Positions 24,048 through 33,622 of a stretch of DNA of 64,000 bases are shown here, in pieces. Below the pieces are notes generated by a model. It was not told the DNA's origin, did not search any database, and was given only the letters and a program-made list of their open reading frames with translations. Source of the stretch: UBA7657 sp049652985. GTDB lineage: Bacteria; Pseudomonadota; Alphaproteobacteria; Micavibrionales; Micavibrionaceae. Both the position numbers and the translations under genes were made by a program. Location of the stretch: positions 356,131 to 420,130 of the forward strand of contig JBASFK010000001.1 of NCBI GenBank assembly GCA_049652985.1, read 5' to 3'. The first letter of the stretch is position 1; each line of letters opens with the position of its first letter.

Positions 24048-24257
24048 ATGCTTTTTTTCATGATTCAGCACTATCGTCGCCGTCAGCGCGAAGAAATCCA
24101 GGCCATATTGTTCAGCGGGTTCCTTATCCTCCTCTTCGTGGGCTGCCTCGCTGTCTCCGTCGCGGGCGCCGGGCCGCTCATCCTCGGCACCGAGCTCAAC
24201 GCCAACGGCACCGTGGAGTATCTCTGCCTCGGCGCGGGCTGCGAGAACCTCCCATGA
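24048..24257 (+). CDS. Small single-pass membrane protein
   Basis: About 69 residues from the ATG at 24048 (24060 is an alternative). A basic cytoplasmic start (HYRRRQREE) precedes one hydrophobic helix (ILFSGFLILLFVGCLAVSVA), then a short tail with two cysteines. Not recognised. Its stop overlaps the start of the CDGSH gene by four bases (ATGA), so the two are probably co-translated. Confidence 0.55.
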   Translation: MLFFMIQHYRRRQREEIQAILFSGFLILLFVGCLAVSVAGAGPLILGTELNANGTVEYLCLGAGCENLP

Positions 24258-24505
24258 CCCTGAAACCGGACATCGCCGGCACCGCCCCCGTCACCGTCGA
24301 GCTCGAAAAAGACAAGCTCTACTCCTTCTGCACCTGCGGCAAATCGCAGAAGCAACCGTTCTGCGACGGCGCGCACAAGGGCTCGGAATTCCGCTCCCAC
24401 AAATTCACCCCAACAGAAACCGGCTCGGCGTCACTCTGCATGTGCAAGCACACGAAAACGCCGCCTTATTGCGACGGCACCCACAAGGAAATCTGCGGTA
24501 AATAA
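24254..24505 (+). CDS. CDGSH-type iron-sulfur protein with two clusters
   Basis: 83 residues with two mitoNEET-like 3Cys-1His [2Fe-2S] sites. The first uses Cys26, Cys28, Cys37 and His41 (CDGAH), the second Cys62, Cys64, Cys73 and His77 (CDGTH). This is the tandem, soluble bacterial class, proposed to act in electron or cluster transfer. It is coupled to the small membrane protein upstream and converges on the operon at 24.5 kb. Confidence 0.93.
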   Translation: MTLKPDIAGTAPVTVELEKDKLYSFCTCGKSQKQPFCDGAHKGSEFRSHKFTPTETGSASLCMCKHTKTPPYCDGTHKEICGK

Positions 24506-24510
24506 TTTTT

Positions 24511-25203
24511 TTACTGGGGCCTGCCCACGTCTTGGGGCTGCTTTGAGAAAGCTTCCTGCTGTGCGTAAAGATCGTCTATGCGCTGCTTCAGGCGTTTTTC
24601 CTCGGCAGTATCCTCAGGGTTTTTGAAAATCACCTGGCGCGCATCGATATTAACTTCAAACGCGGTGCGCCTGTCATAGTAAAAATTCATCAAATCCCCA
24701 TAGGCCGTCAGCAGATCATTCTCGGTCGCGAAGAAATCCATATAGGCCTGCCCCTGCATGCGCTTGAGCTCATCCCATTGCTGGACGATGCGCGCCCGGG
24801 TGGTTTCAGGCTGACCCACAAGCAAGGCATCCATTTCCGTCTGGGCGGTTTCAAAAATCCCGATTACGTCTGCCATGCGCTGGCGCAGTGACGGAATAAG
24901 CTGCTGCACGAGTTTATAATTCTCCTCGACATAAGCGGGATCGCGCAGGTTCGCAGGGCCGACAAGCTCGATCAGCATTTTGCGTTCTTTCTTGTAGCTG
25001 ACCATGCCGTCATGAATGTTTTTGAGAAACTTGTTCAGAAATTCCTCGAAACGCTTCTCAAGCTCCCGCCCCCGTTCCTGTTCTTCCGCAGCCTGGCGCT
25101 TGTCGAATGTCGTCTGGTGATTCTGCATCACGTAAATGCCGCCCACCGCGACGATGAGAACAACAAGAACAGCAATAACCGTGGCCTTGGGTTTATTCAT
25201 CAA
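24511..25203 (-). CDS. Membrane-anchored helical protein, unknown function
   Basis: 230 residues. Residues 8-26 are a single transmembrane anchor (VIAVLVVLIVAVGGIYVM) followed by a long, charged, mostly helical region likely to be periplasmic with coiled-coil parts. No catalytic motif. It is the third gene of an operon, overlapping the nucleosidase gene by four bases, but the function of the set does not explain it. Confidence 0.7.
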   Translation of the reverse strand: MMNKPKATVIAVLVVLIVAVGGIYVMQNHQTTFDKRQAAEEQERGRELEKRFEEFLNKFLKNIHDGMVSYKKERKMLIELVGPANLRDPAYVEENYKLVQQLIPSLRQRMADVIGIFETAQTEMDALLVGQPETTRARIVQQWDELKRMQGQAYMDFFATENDLLTAYGDLMNFYYDRRTAFEVNIDARQVIFKNPEDTAEEKRLKQRIDDLYAQQEAFSKQPQDVGRPQ

Positions 25204-25757
25204 TAGCCCGCCTTGTGAAGCGCCTCTTTAAGTTTTTCGGCTGTATCATGCAGCGCCGCGTTCCAGTCTTTATGCGAGTCATCGTCAGCGCCGTCCGAAA
25301 CATACTTCAGACACATGAACGTAATTTTTTCCCGCTGGCAAATCAGCGCCAGTGCGTAAGCCTCCATATCGACGACATCGAAATCGCCTGCCCCCGCGGT
25401 GGCGTCGAAATTATCGCCGCTGCCGCAGCGCCCCTCGGGAAATCCTTTCGCGTGAACACCATGATTGATCACCACCGGGTCATCGGAAAATGGCGTCTTC
25501 CATTTTTCGAAACCGAGCGCAGTAACATCCATGTCGCGCTGAACAAACGACGTGCAGCTTACGATAATTCCGCCCGCATGCTTGCGACTTCCAGCCGTGC
25601 CCATATTGATAACCATCGGCGGCTTTTGTTTCATCAAACGCGCGGTCAGCGCATAGGCGGCATTGACCTTGCCGATGCCGGAATGCAGCACATCATAGCT
25701 AGAGAAAACATCCTGACTTTCTTCTTTCATCGCGAAAACGAGTAATGGCTTGCTCAA
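25200..25757 (-). CDS. Short MTA/SAH nucleosidase-like phosphorylase-fold protein
   Basis: 185 residues of the PNP/UDP superfamily. Motifs are GIGKVNAA (27-34), NMGTAGS (51-57), CGSGDNFD (111-118) and the ribose-binding DVVDMEAYA (127-135), with the catalytic Asp in SDGADDD. It is shorter than MtnN (about 230 residues), and the N-terminal base-binding region is compressed, so the substrate may be another purine nucleoside. It overlaps both operon neighbours by four bases. Confidence 0.82.
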   Translation of the reverse strand: MSKPLLVFAMKEESQDVFSSYDVLHSGIGKVNAAYALTARLMKQKPPMVINMGTAGSRKHAGGIIVSCTSFVQRDMDVTALGFEKWKTPFSDDPVVINHGVHAKGFPEGRCGSGDNFDATAGAGDFDVVDMEAYALALICQREKITFMCLKYVSDGADDDSHKDWNAALHDTAEKLKEALHKAGY

Positions 25758-27079
25758 TGTTGCCTCCTAAATATTTTCCTGATCATGCTCGTCGGCGCGA
25801 GACGGCTCAAGTAATACGCCATCCCTGCGCTGCCAACAGCAAGCAGCAGGAACAGATGTTCTATAGCAAATCCCACGCCCAGCATAAAGATGGCAATAAT
25901 AGAGGCCCCGAGAATAAATACCGCGTCGAGAAAACAACCGGCGGCAATAATGCGCGCACGCATTTCAGGGGCAGCGCGCTCCTGCACGATGGCCTTAAGC
26001 GGGACGACATAAAGTCCGCCCGCGACGGAAATCATGAACAGATCGATCACAATCCTCCAGCCCGATGTATGCGCCAAAAATGACGGCAATGTCATGAGAT
26101 AATCGCCAAGCAAGGGGCTGACGAAATGATAAATGCCGCTGGCGAGATAAAGGTCGCACGCGAAAAACGTGAGCACCAATGCCGCAAATGGGACATAGGT
26201 CGCCTCGACTTTTGATTTAAGCAACGCATCATTCACAAGCCCGCCGAGCGCAATACCGCATGAGAATACAGCCATAAAAAAAGCGAGCACGATATTATCA
26301 ACGCCGAGAACCTGCTTCGTATAGTTGGGAAGCTGCGCCAGAACCATCGCACCGACGAAGAAAAACCATGACGTGCCAATCATGGCGGTGAAAACGCCGT
26401 TCCGTTGCGCGCGGGCGAAAACAAGAATCTGCCGCATTTCCGCAGGCAGATTGGAATTAATAGTGAGGTCCGGCGACGGCGACGGCGCATGCGGAATATA
26501 AAAACTGAAGATCAGCCCGGCAACAGCGACCAGCAGGAGCAGCACACAAACAACAATAATTCCCACGCTCGCAAGCGCAAGCAGCCCGCCGAAAATGCTG
26601 CCGAAAAGAATGGCGATATATGTGCCGGTATTCACCAGCGCGTTCCCCGCGATCAGCTCGCCGTCATTCAGGTGCTGCGGCAGGACGGAAAATTTACAGG
26701 GACTGAAAAAAGCCGAATGCGCACCGAACGCGAACAAGACAATAAGCAGAAGAGGAACAGAATGCAGCCACACCCCAACCATCGCCGCGCACACAATCAC
26801 GATCTCGACCGCCTTGATCACCTGCATCACGCGGTTACGCGGGTATTTGTCGGCGATCTGTCCGGCAAGAGGCGCAAATAGCATGAAGGGCAGGATAAAA
26901 AGCCCCGCGGCCAGGCTGACGACGATTTCCGGGCGCCAGCCGCCGATATCCCACACGGCGTAAGCCACCAGCACGCTGAGCGCCGTTTTATAGAGATTGT
27001 CATTGAATGCGCCCAGGAACTGCGTGATGAAAAGCGGCAGGAATCTGCGGTGCCTGAGTAATACGAACTGGTTGTCCAT
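25754..27079 (-). CDS. MFS transporter, LplT-like
   Basis: A 441-residue major facilitator with about twelve hydrophobic segments. The opening MDNQFVLLRHRRFLPLFITQ and FLGAFNDNLYKTAL match the LplT branch that flips lysophospholipids across the inner membrane, usually for re-acylation by Aas. No acyltransferase is fused or adjacent here. The ATG at 27079 is chosen by family similarity; longer in-frame starts add unrelated sequence. It is the first gene of a three-gene operon. Confidence 0.85.
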   Translation of the reverse strand: MDNQFVLLRHRRFLPLFITQFLGAFNDNLYKTALSVLVAYAVWDIGGWRPEIVVSLAAGLFILPFMLFAPLAGQIADKYPRNRVMQVIKAVEIVIVCAAMVGVWLHSVPLLLIVLFAFGAHSAFFSPCKFSVLPQHLNDGELIAGNALVNTGTYIAILFGSIFGGLLALASVGIIVVCVLLLLVAVAGLIFSFYIPHAPSPSPDLTINSNLPAEMRQILVFARAQRNGVFTAMIGTSWFFFVGAMVLAQLPNYTKQVLGVDNIVLAFFMAVFSCGIALGGLVNDALLKSKVEATYVPFAALVLTFFACDLYLASGIYHFVSPLLGDYLMTLPSFLAHTSGWRIVIDLFMISVAGGLYVVPLKAIVQERAAPEMRARIIAAGCFLDAVFILGASIIAIFMLGVGFAIEHLFLLLAVGSAGMAYYLSRLAPTSMIRKIFRRQH

Positions 27080-27269
27080 GGATGGTTTTTTTAAATCTTG
27101 TCTGTTGGCTTTTATACCTAGCACCCCGGCCCCGGGAATTAAACCCTTGGGATAAGTTATGGAATATAAATGGCCGCATACGCAGAATTTTATGTTGAGA
27201 AAATACGACAACCCTGTACTTTGCCTTTCGGCGCCATACATATAGGGAACAAAGGGCGCGGGGGCACGC

Positions 27270-28514
27270 ATGAAAATCCTGAAATTATTACTGATTCTGG
27301 CAGTTTTGGGAGCGATCGGCCTTGCCGCCGGACGCTTCCTCGCAAAGGACAAACAGGCGGCCGGAAGCCCGGGCGCCCATGCAGCCGGTGCACCCGACGC
27401 CATGCCGCCGATGCCTGTCCCAGTCGTCGTGCTGGAAGAGGCCCCGGTGCAAATCTGGAAAGAATTTCCCGGCCGCCTTCAGGCCGTCGATAGCGTCGAC
27501 CTTCGCCCGCAGGTGAGCGGAACGATCAATTCAATCAAATTCCAGGACGGTCAGGCGGTTAACAAGGGCGATATTCTGTTCGTGATCGACCCCCGCCCCT
27601 ACGAGGCAGAAGTGTCGCAGGCGCGCGCCGATCTTCAGGGCGCAAAAAACCAGTACGACCTCGCCGTCAAGGAACTCAAACGCGCCGAAGAACTAATTGG
27701 CACGGGCGCAATCCCGAAACGCACATACGATGAGCGCCTGAACACGGAACTCGTCACCAAGAGCGCCATCGCCTCCGCTGAGGCAAGAATGAAACGCGCG
27801 CAGCTCAATCTTGAATACGCGCACGTCAAGGCGCCGATCTCGGGCCGTGTAAGCCGCGCTGAAATCACCGAAGGCAACCTGGTTGAAGCCGGGCCCAATG
27901 CGCCGATGCTGACGACGATTGTCTCAAGCGAAGGCATCTATGCCGACTTCGAAGTAGACGAGCAGACATACCTGCGTTACCTGCGCGGGGCAACGAGCAG
28001 CAGCGAGGAAGAGCGGAAAATCCCCGTGAAACTTTCGCTGCAGAGCGCACCCGACATGGTCTATGAAGGTAATATTCATTCCTTCGACAACCGGATCGAT
28101 ACAAGCTCGGGCACCATCCGTGCCCGCGCGCATTTCAAGAACGAAGACGGCAGCCTGCTGCCCGGCATGTTTGTTACCGTACGCCTCGGCAGCCCGCAAA
28201 ATACGAACGCGCTTGTCGTTCCCGAACGCGCCATCGGCACCGATCAGGACCGCAAATATGTTTATATTGTCGGCCCCGAGAACAAAGTGGTGTACCGCGA
28301 GATATCGCCCGGCGAATCCGTCAATGGTAACCGCGTTGTCTCCAGCGGCCTTGCAGCCGGCGAAGTCGTCATCACCGACGGCATCATGAAAATCCACCCC
28401 GATATGGTGGTCGAACCGCAGGTCGGCGACCCGGCAGCGGCAGCGCAACCGCCAGTAGCCCCTTCGCCTGAAGAAACACCCACAACGGAAACGCCTGAAA
28501 AGACCGAGCCGTGA
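27270..28514 (+). CDS. RND efflux pump periplasmic adaptor subunit
   Basis: 414 residues of the MexA/AcrA membrane-fusion family. An N-terminal hydrophobic segment (residues 4-20) anchors or exports the protein. The lipoyl halves are recognisable (GTINSIKFQDGQAVNKGD and VKAPISGRVSRAEITEGN) with a hairpin between, followed by beta-barrel and membrane-proximal domains. The C-terminal tail is Pro/Glu/Thr-rich and disordered. The pump gene starts within its stop (GTGA). No outer membrane channel gene is nearby, so a TolC-like partner must be encoded elsewhere. Confidence 0.93.
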   Translation: MKILKLLLILAVLGAIGLAAGRFLAKDKQAAGSPGAHAAGAPDAMPPMPVPVVVLEEAPVQIWKEFPGRLQAVDSVDLRPQVSGTINSIKFQDGQAVNKGDILFVIDPRPYEAEVSQARADLQGAKNQYDLAVKELKRAEELIGTGAIPKRTYDERLNTELVTKSAIASAEARMKRAQLNLEYAHVKAPISGRVSRAEITEGNLVEAGPNAPMLTTIVSSEGIYADFEVDEQTYLRYLRGATSSSEEERKIPVKLSLQSAPDMVYEGNIHSFDNRIDTSSGTIRARAHFKNEDGSLLPGMFVTVRLGSPQNTNALVVPERAIGTDQDRKYVYIVGPENKVVYREISPGESVNGNRVVSSGLAAGEVVITDGIMKIHPDMVVEPQVGDPAAAAQPPVAPSPEETPTTETPEKTEP

Positions 28515-31500
28515 CGCACATCCCTTCAAAAGAACAGCTCGAAAATCCCGGGCCGATAACGTTCTCGAGCTTTTTCATCGACCGCCCGATTTTCGCGGCC
28601 GTGCTCTCGATCATAGTCTTTATCTCCGGCATGATCGCAATGTTCCAGCTACCCGTCGCGGAATATCCCGGCGTGACACCGCCCACCGTCGGCGTCATGG
28701 CGTTCTTCCCCGGCGCCAACCCGGCCATCGTCGCTGAAACCGTCGCGGGCCCGCTGGAAGAGCAGATCAACGGCGTCGAGAACATGCTCTATATGTCCTC
28801 GCTCGCCTCCGCCGAAGGTCAGCTCAGCCTCACCGTCACCTTCAAGATCGGCACCAACCCCGACCTCGCGCAGCAAATGGTACAGAACCGTGTGCAGCAG
28901 GCCCTCCCGCGCCTGCCCGACATCGTCCGCCAGCTCGGCGTCACGGTCGTCAAAAGCTCGCCGGAACTGACGCTCGTCGTTCACCTGATTTCGCCGAACG
29001 ACCGCTACGACATGCTTTACTTGCGTAATTACGCAGCGCTGAACGTACGTGACCAACTCGCGAAAGTGCGCGGCGTCGGCAACGTGGAGATTTTTGGCTC
29101 GGGTAACTACGCGATGCGCATCTGGCTCAACCCTGACAAGATCGCCGAACGCGGCATGAACGCGACCGAAGTCGTGAACGCCATCCGCGGTCAGAATGTG
29201 CAGGTCGCAGCAGGAACAATCGGCGGACCGCCCTACAACAAGGGCGTGGAGATGCAGTTTCCTATCACTGCGCAGGGAAGGCTACAAACGCCAGAGGATT
29301 TCCAAAAAATCATCGTCAAGCGCGAACCCGGCGGCGCAATCACCCGCCTCGGGGACGTCGCGCGCGTGGAAATGGATGCCGAACAATACGGCATGATGTC
29401 GCTGCTGAACAACAAGCAGGCCGTCGGCGCTGGTATCTTCTCCGCGCCTGAAGCCAATGCACTTGAAATCTCGCGCAATGTCCGAGCGGCGATGGAGGAA
29501 CTGAAGAAAAACTTCCCCGAAGGCATCGATTACGACATCATCTACGATCCGACGACCTTCGTTAAAGACTCCATCGAGGCCGTTATACACACGCTGCTGG
29601 AGGCGATCCTGCTCGTGGTGCTGGTCGTGATCATATTCCTTCAGACATGGCGCGCATCATTCATTCCCCTGCTCGCGGTGCCCGTCTCGATCATCGGCAC
29701 CTTCGCCTTCATGATGCTTTTCGGATTCTCGATTAACGTCCTGTCGCTGTTCGGACTGATCCTGGCGATTGGTATCGTCGTGGACGACGCCATCGTCGTC
29801 GTCGAAAACGCCGAACGAAACATTGGAAACGGCCTTTCCCCGCGCGCGGCCACCATGCAGGCCATGAGCGAGGTCACAGGGCCGATTCTCGCAACCGGCC
29901 TCGTGCTGACGGCCGTATTCGTGCCTATCGCCTTCATCAGCGGCCTGACCGGCCAGTTCTACAAGCAGTTCGCCCTCACCATCGCCATCGCCACGGTGAT
30001 CTCCACGGTCAACTCGCTGACCCTCAGCCCGGCTCTTTGCGCCATCATGTTGCGTGGCCATGACCAGCCTAAAGACCCACTGATGCGTGCGATGGATGCG
30101 CTGTTCGGCTGGTTCTTCAACCTGTTCAATATATTCTTCCGCAACGCGACGAAATTCTATTCCGCGACGGTTACATGGATGCTCTCGCACAAGGCCCTCG
30201 CCTTCATCGTTTATTTCGCGCTGGTATGCGGGACATTTTATGTTTTCAAATTGGTTCCCGCCGGCTTCGTTCCCGCGCAGGACAAACAATACCTGATTTC
30301 CTTCGCGCAGCTCCCCTCGGGCGCGACGCTTGAAAGAACGGAATCTGTCATCCGGAGAATGTCGGACATCGCCATGCAGGAACCCGGCGTCGAGGACGCG
30401 GTTGCGTTCCCCGGCCTTTCCGTCAATGGCTTCATGAACAGCTCCAGCGCCGGCATTGTGTTCCTGACGCTGAAGCCTTTCAGGGAACGGACGTCACATG
30501 AACTCAGCGCACAATCCATCGCCAACAGCATCCAGCAGAAATATATGCAGATCAACGATGCGTTCGTGGTGATTTTCCCGCCGCCCGCCGTGATGGGCCT
30601 TGGCACCATCGGCGGTTTTAAATTGCAGATACAGGATCGTCTCGATCAGGGGTATCAGGCCCTTGACGGCGTGGTGAAGGCCGTTACCGGTCGCGCGTGG
30701 CAAACGCCTGAGCTTGCGGGCGTATTCTCAGGTTACAACATCAACGTGCCGCAGCTTTACGCGGACCTCGACCGCGCCAAGGCGATTCAGCTCGGTGTGC
30801 CCATCGACGATATCTTTCAGTCGATGCAGATTTATCTGGGCTCGTTGTACATTAACGACTTCAACCAGTTCGGCCGCACGTACCAGGTCATCGCGCAGGC
30901 CGACAAGGAATTCCGCTCACGCCCCGAAGATATAACGAAACTCCAGGTACGTAACGACGAGGGCCAGATGGTGCCGCTGGGCTCCATCGTGACGGTGAAG
31001 GAAACGTTCGGTCCTGAAACCGCGATGCGTTATAACGCCTTCCGCTCCGCCGACATCAACGGCGACGCCGCGCCGGGTTTCTCCAGCGGTGAAGCGCAGG
31101 CAGCGATGGTAAAAATTCTGGAGGAAACACTGCCGCAGGGCATGACCTATGAATGGACCGACCTGACTTATCAGCAGATCCTGGCCGGCAACACGACCGT
31201 GTTTATTTTCCCGCTTTGTATTTTGCTGGTTCTGCTCGTACTCGCCGCGCAGTATGAAAGCCTGACCCTGCCCATCGCGGTTATCCTGATCGTACCGATG
31301 AGCATATTGTCGGCCATCCTCGGCGTTTACCTGACAGGCGGCGATAACAACATCTTCACGCAGATCAGCCTGTTCGTCCTCGCGGGGCTTGCGTGCAAAA
31401 ACGCGATTCTGATCGTCGAATTCGCGCGCGAACTTGAGCATCGCGGCCGCACGACTATCGAGGCCGCCATCGAGGCCAGCCGCATGAGATTACGCCCGAT

Positions 31501-31687
31501 CCTGATGACGTCGTTCGCCTTCATCATGGGCGTGACGCCGCTGATCACATCGCACGGCGCGGGCGCAGAAATGCGCCACGCGATCGGCATCGCGGTGTTT
31601 TCAGGCATGCTGGGCGTGACATTCTTCGGACTGGTGCTGACGCCGGTGTTTTACGTGCTGCTGCGCAGCCTGGCCCGCAAAGACTAA
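28511..31687 (+). CDS. RND efflux transporter, AcrB/MexB (HAE1) family
   Basis: A 1058-residue proton-driven inner-membrane pump. It has the HAE1 start FFIDRPIFAAVLSI, the proton-relay aspartates in GIVVDDAIVVVEN, two six-helix blocks with large periplasmic loops, and the C-terminal NAILIVEFARELEHRG region. The length and the ATGALE-type (LPSGATLERTE) motif are those of hydrophobic-drug pumps. The GTG start gives a four-base overlap with the adaptor. Confidence 0.96.
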   Translation: MTHIPSKEQLENPGPITFSSFFIDRPIFAAVLSIIVFISGMIAMFQLPVAEYPGVTPPTVGVMAFFPGANPAIVAETVAGPLEEQINGVENMLYMSSLASAEGQLSLTVTFKIGTNPDLAQQMVQNRVQQALPRLPDIVRQLGVTVVKSSPELTLVVHLISPNDRYDMLYLRNYAALNVRDQLAKVRGVGNVEIFGSGNYAMRIWLNPDKIAERGMNATEVVNAIRGQNVQVAAGTIGGPPYNKGVEMQFPITAQGRLQTPEDFQKIIVKREPGGAITRLGDVARVEMDAEQYGMMSLLNNKQAVGAGIFSAPEANALEISRNVRAAMEELKKNFPEGIDYDIIYDPTTFVKDSIEAVIHTLLEAILLVVLVVIIFLQTWRASFIPLLAVPVSIIGTFAFMMLFGFSINVLSLFGLILAIGIVVDDAIVVVENAERNIGNGLSPRAATMQAMSEVTGPILATGLVLTAVFVPIAFISGLTGQFYKQFALTIAIATVISTVNSLTLSPALCAIMLRGHDQPKDPLMRAMDALFGWFFNLFNIFFRNATKFYSATVTWMLSHKALAFIVYFALVCGTFYVFKLVPAGFVPAQDKQYLISFAQLPSGATLERTESVIRRMSDIAMQEPGVEDAVAFPGLSVNGFMNSSSAGIVFLTLKPFRERTSHELSAQSIANSIQQKYMQINDAFVVIFPPPAVMGLGTIGGFKLQIQDRLDQGYQALDGVVKAVTGRAWQTPELAGVFSGYNINVPQLYADLDRAKAIQLGVPIDDIFQSMQIYLGSLYINDFNQFGRTYQVIAQADKEFRSRPEDITKLQVRNDEGQMVPLGSIVTVKETFGPETAMRYNAFRSADINGDAAPGFSSGEAQAAMVKILEETLPQGMTYEWTDLTYQQILAGNTTVFIFPLCILLVLLVLAAQYESLTLPIAVILIVPMSILSAILGVYLTGGDNNIFTQISLFVLAGLACKNAILIVEFARELEHRGRTTIEAAIEASRMRLRPILMTSFAFIMGVTPLITSHGAGAEMRHAIGIAVFSGMLGVTFFGLVLTPVFYVLLRSLARKD

Positions 31688-31696
31688 GTCTTAAAA

Positions 31697-32377
31697 CTAA
31701 TCCTTTACGATTTTTCCATCGACAATATGAATGCGCCGGTCCGCCATCGACGCGAAATCCATATCGTGCGTGACAGCAATGACGGCGCGTTTTTGCGTGT
31801 GGGCAATGCCCCTGAAAATATCGTGCACGGCCTTGCTGGCTGCCGTATCGAGATTACCCGTCGGCTCGTCGGCGAGGATCAGCAGCGGGTCATTCGCCAT
31901 AGCCCGGGCAATAGCCACGCGCTGGCATTGCCCGCCTGACATCTTCCTGGGAATTTTATGCATATGATCTTTGAGACCGAGATCAGTGAGGAGCTTTGCG
32001 CCACGATCCTGCATATCTTGCTCCGGGAGCTTTCCGAGCCGACGCATCGGCAGGACAACATTCTCAAGCGCCGAAAATTCTGGTAGAAGAAAATGGAACT
32101 GGAAGACAAAGCCGATCTTTTCGAGGCGTATTTTTGCAAGCTGATCGGCGGTAAAATCAGTGACACTGCGCCCGTCTATTTCTATACGCCCTTCGGTCGG
32201 GTGATCCAGAAGCCCCAGGAGATAAAGAAGCGAGGATTTTCCCGATCCCGACGGGCCCGTAACAACGGTGAATTCCCCGGCTTTGATCTCGACATCGGCT
32301 CCACGCACCAGCGTCACCGGTACATCGCCGGGAAGAATACGCGTAACGTTCTGGGCTTTCAGTAAAACCGCGCCCAT
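31697..32377 (-). CDS. ABC transporter ATP-binding protein (MacB/LolD type)
   Basis: 226 residues with Walker A GPSGSGKSS (41-49), the Q-loop FVFQFHFLLPEFSALENV, signature MSGGQCQRVAIARA and Walker B LILADEPTGNLD. These are typical of the MacB/LolD/FtsE group that powers FtsX-like permeases. It begins one base from the permease stop, and adaptor, permease and ATPase form one unit in that order. Confidence 0.94.
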   Translation of the reverse strand: MGAVLLKAQNVTRILPGDVPVTLVRGADVEIKAGEFTVVTGPSGSGKSSLLYLLGLLDHPTEGRIEIDGRSVTDFTADQLAKIRLEKIGFVFQFHFLLPEFSALENVVLPMRRLGKLPEQDMQDRGAKLLTDLGLKDHMHKIPRKMSGGQCQRVAIARAMANDPLLILADEPTGNLDTAASKAVHDIFRGIAHTQKRAVIAVTHDMDFASMADRRIHIVDGKIVKD

Positions 32378-33622
32378 TTACATTCCTCCCCTCAATATAT
32401 CGACAGGAAGAACCTGCGCGGCCTTGCGTGCGGGCAAATAAGACGCAAACAGCGCGGCAAAAAACGCGAAGGCACCCGCGATAACGAACTGCGGGAAACT
32501 CCAGTCCAGCGGCATGGAGATTTCTTCCGTAAGGCCGGGTGGTTTAAACCGCACCTGCATCAGGGCAAACATCAGTCCGCACCCGAACGGTATGCCCGCC
32601 GCAAGTCCCGCGAAGCCGAGAATCGCGCCCTGGATCAGAAAAATTTCCTTCACGTCACCGACACGGAAACCCATGGATTTCAGGATGGCGATATCCCGGT
32701 GCTTCTCCATCACCACCGTAGAGATGATGTTATAAATCCCGAACGCCGCGACAATCAGCACGGCGCTGACGACCGAATACATGATGATGTTCCTGATTAC
32801 CAGCGTGCTCGTGATATCTTCCGACGCTTCTTGCCATGACACGGTCTTGTAGCCGATGCGGGTTTCCAGTTTGTCCGCGAATACGCGGGCATTGTCCGGC
32901 CGGTCAAGTTTGATAATGATGGTATTGGCGCGGTTGGAGCGCCCCGTGAGCGCCTGCACCCGCTTGATATCGACAAAAGCCTGCGTTTCATCGTAATCGG
33001 AACGGCCAGTCTGGAACTTGGCGACGATCTTGAACACCCGCACTTGCCCCGCAGAGGACGCCAGCGTGATATTATTGCCCATGCCGAGCGACATTTTCTC
33101 CATCAGGGCCTGCCCCACTGCGATGCCGTTGCGGTTCGCGATGAGGTCATCGACCGACCCCTCCACCATGTGGTCCTCGATGGTGGTAATATCGCGGATA
33201 TCTTCCGGGATCATGCCGTTGAGGACGATATTGACATCCTTGCCAGCGAAGCTGAGGATCGCCTGCCCGCTGAGCACGGACGATGCCCGCACGCCCGGCA
33301 TGGTTTTCAGCTCCTCAACGATCTGTTTATACCCGCGTATCCCGCGCGTCTCCGTCAAAGGCTTGACGTTGCGCAATTCAACCAGCGCGCCGGGATAAAA
33401 ATCCTCGACCGGCTGCTTCTTCACGCCGCGATATTCGTCGGAAACGGTTATATGCGGCGAATTATCGACCAGCCGCTCTATAAAATCCTTCTGCGATCCC
33501 TGCATGAGCGAAGATATGGCGAGGAAAAATGCGACACCAATCACGATTCCCATCAACGAGACAATGCTTTGCCGCTTGCGGGCGAGAAGATGACGAAGCG
33601 CGATGGAAAACGTCAGGCGCAT
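32378..33622 (-). CDS. ABC transporter permease (FtsX/MacB-type)
   Basis: 414 residues with one N-terminal membrane segment, a large periplasmic domain (MacB_PCD, residues about 40-245) and three C-terminal helices with the FtsX core. The ending ARKAAQVLPVDILRGGM is a MacB/LolC hallmark. The ATG at 33622 shares its A with the adaptor stop (TGATG); an earlier in-frame ATG at 33637 is possible. With the adaptor it forms a mechanotransmission-type exporter for antibiotics, peptides or lipids; the substrate is unknown. Confidence 0.92.
   Translation of the reverse strand: MRLTFSIALRHLLARKRQSIVSLMGIVIGVAFFLAISSLMQGSQKDFIERLVDNSPHITVSDEYRGVKKQPVEDFYPGALVELRNVKPLTETRGIRGYKQIVEELKTMPGVRASSVLSGQAILSFAGKDVNIVLNGMIPEDIRDITTIEDHMVEGSVDDLIANRNGIAVGQALMEKMSLGMGNNITLASSAGQVRVFKIVAKFQTGRSDYDETQAFVDIKRVQALTGRSNRANTIIIKLDRPDNARVFADKLETRIGYKTVSWQEASEDITSTLVIRNIIMYSVVSAVLIVAAFGIYNIISTVVMEKHRDIAILKSMGFRVGDVKEIFLIQGAILGFAGLAAGIPFGCGLMFALMQVRFKPPGLTEEISMPLDWSFPQFVIAGAFAFFAALFASYLPARKAAQVLPVDILRGGM

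Noticed and set aside
25754..27403. Longer MFS start at 27403
   Set aside because: The extra N-terminal residues are unlike any transporter; family similarity begins at the ATG at 27079.
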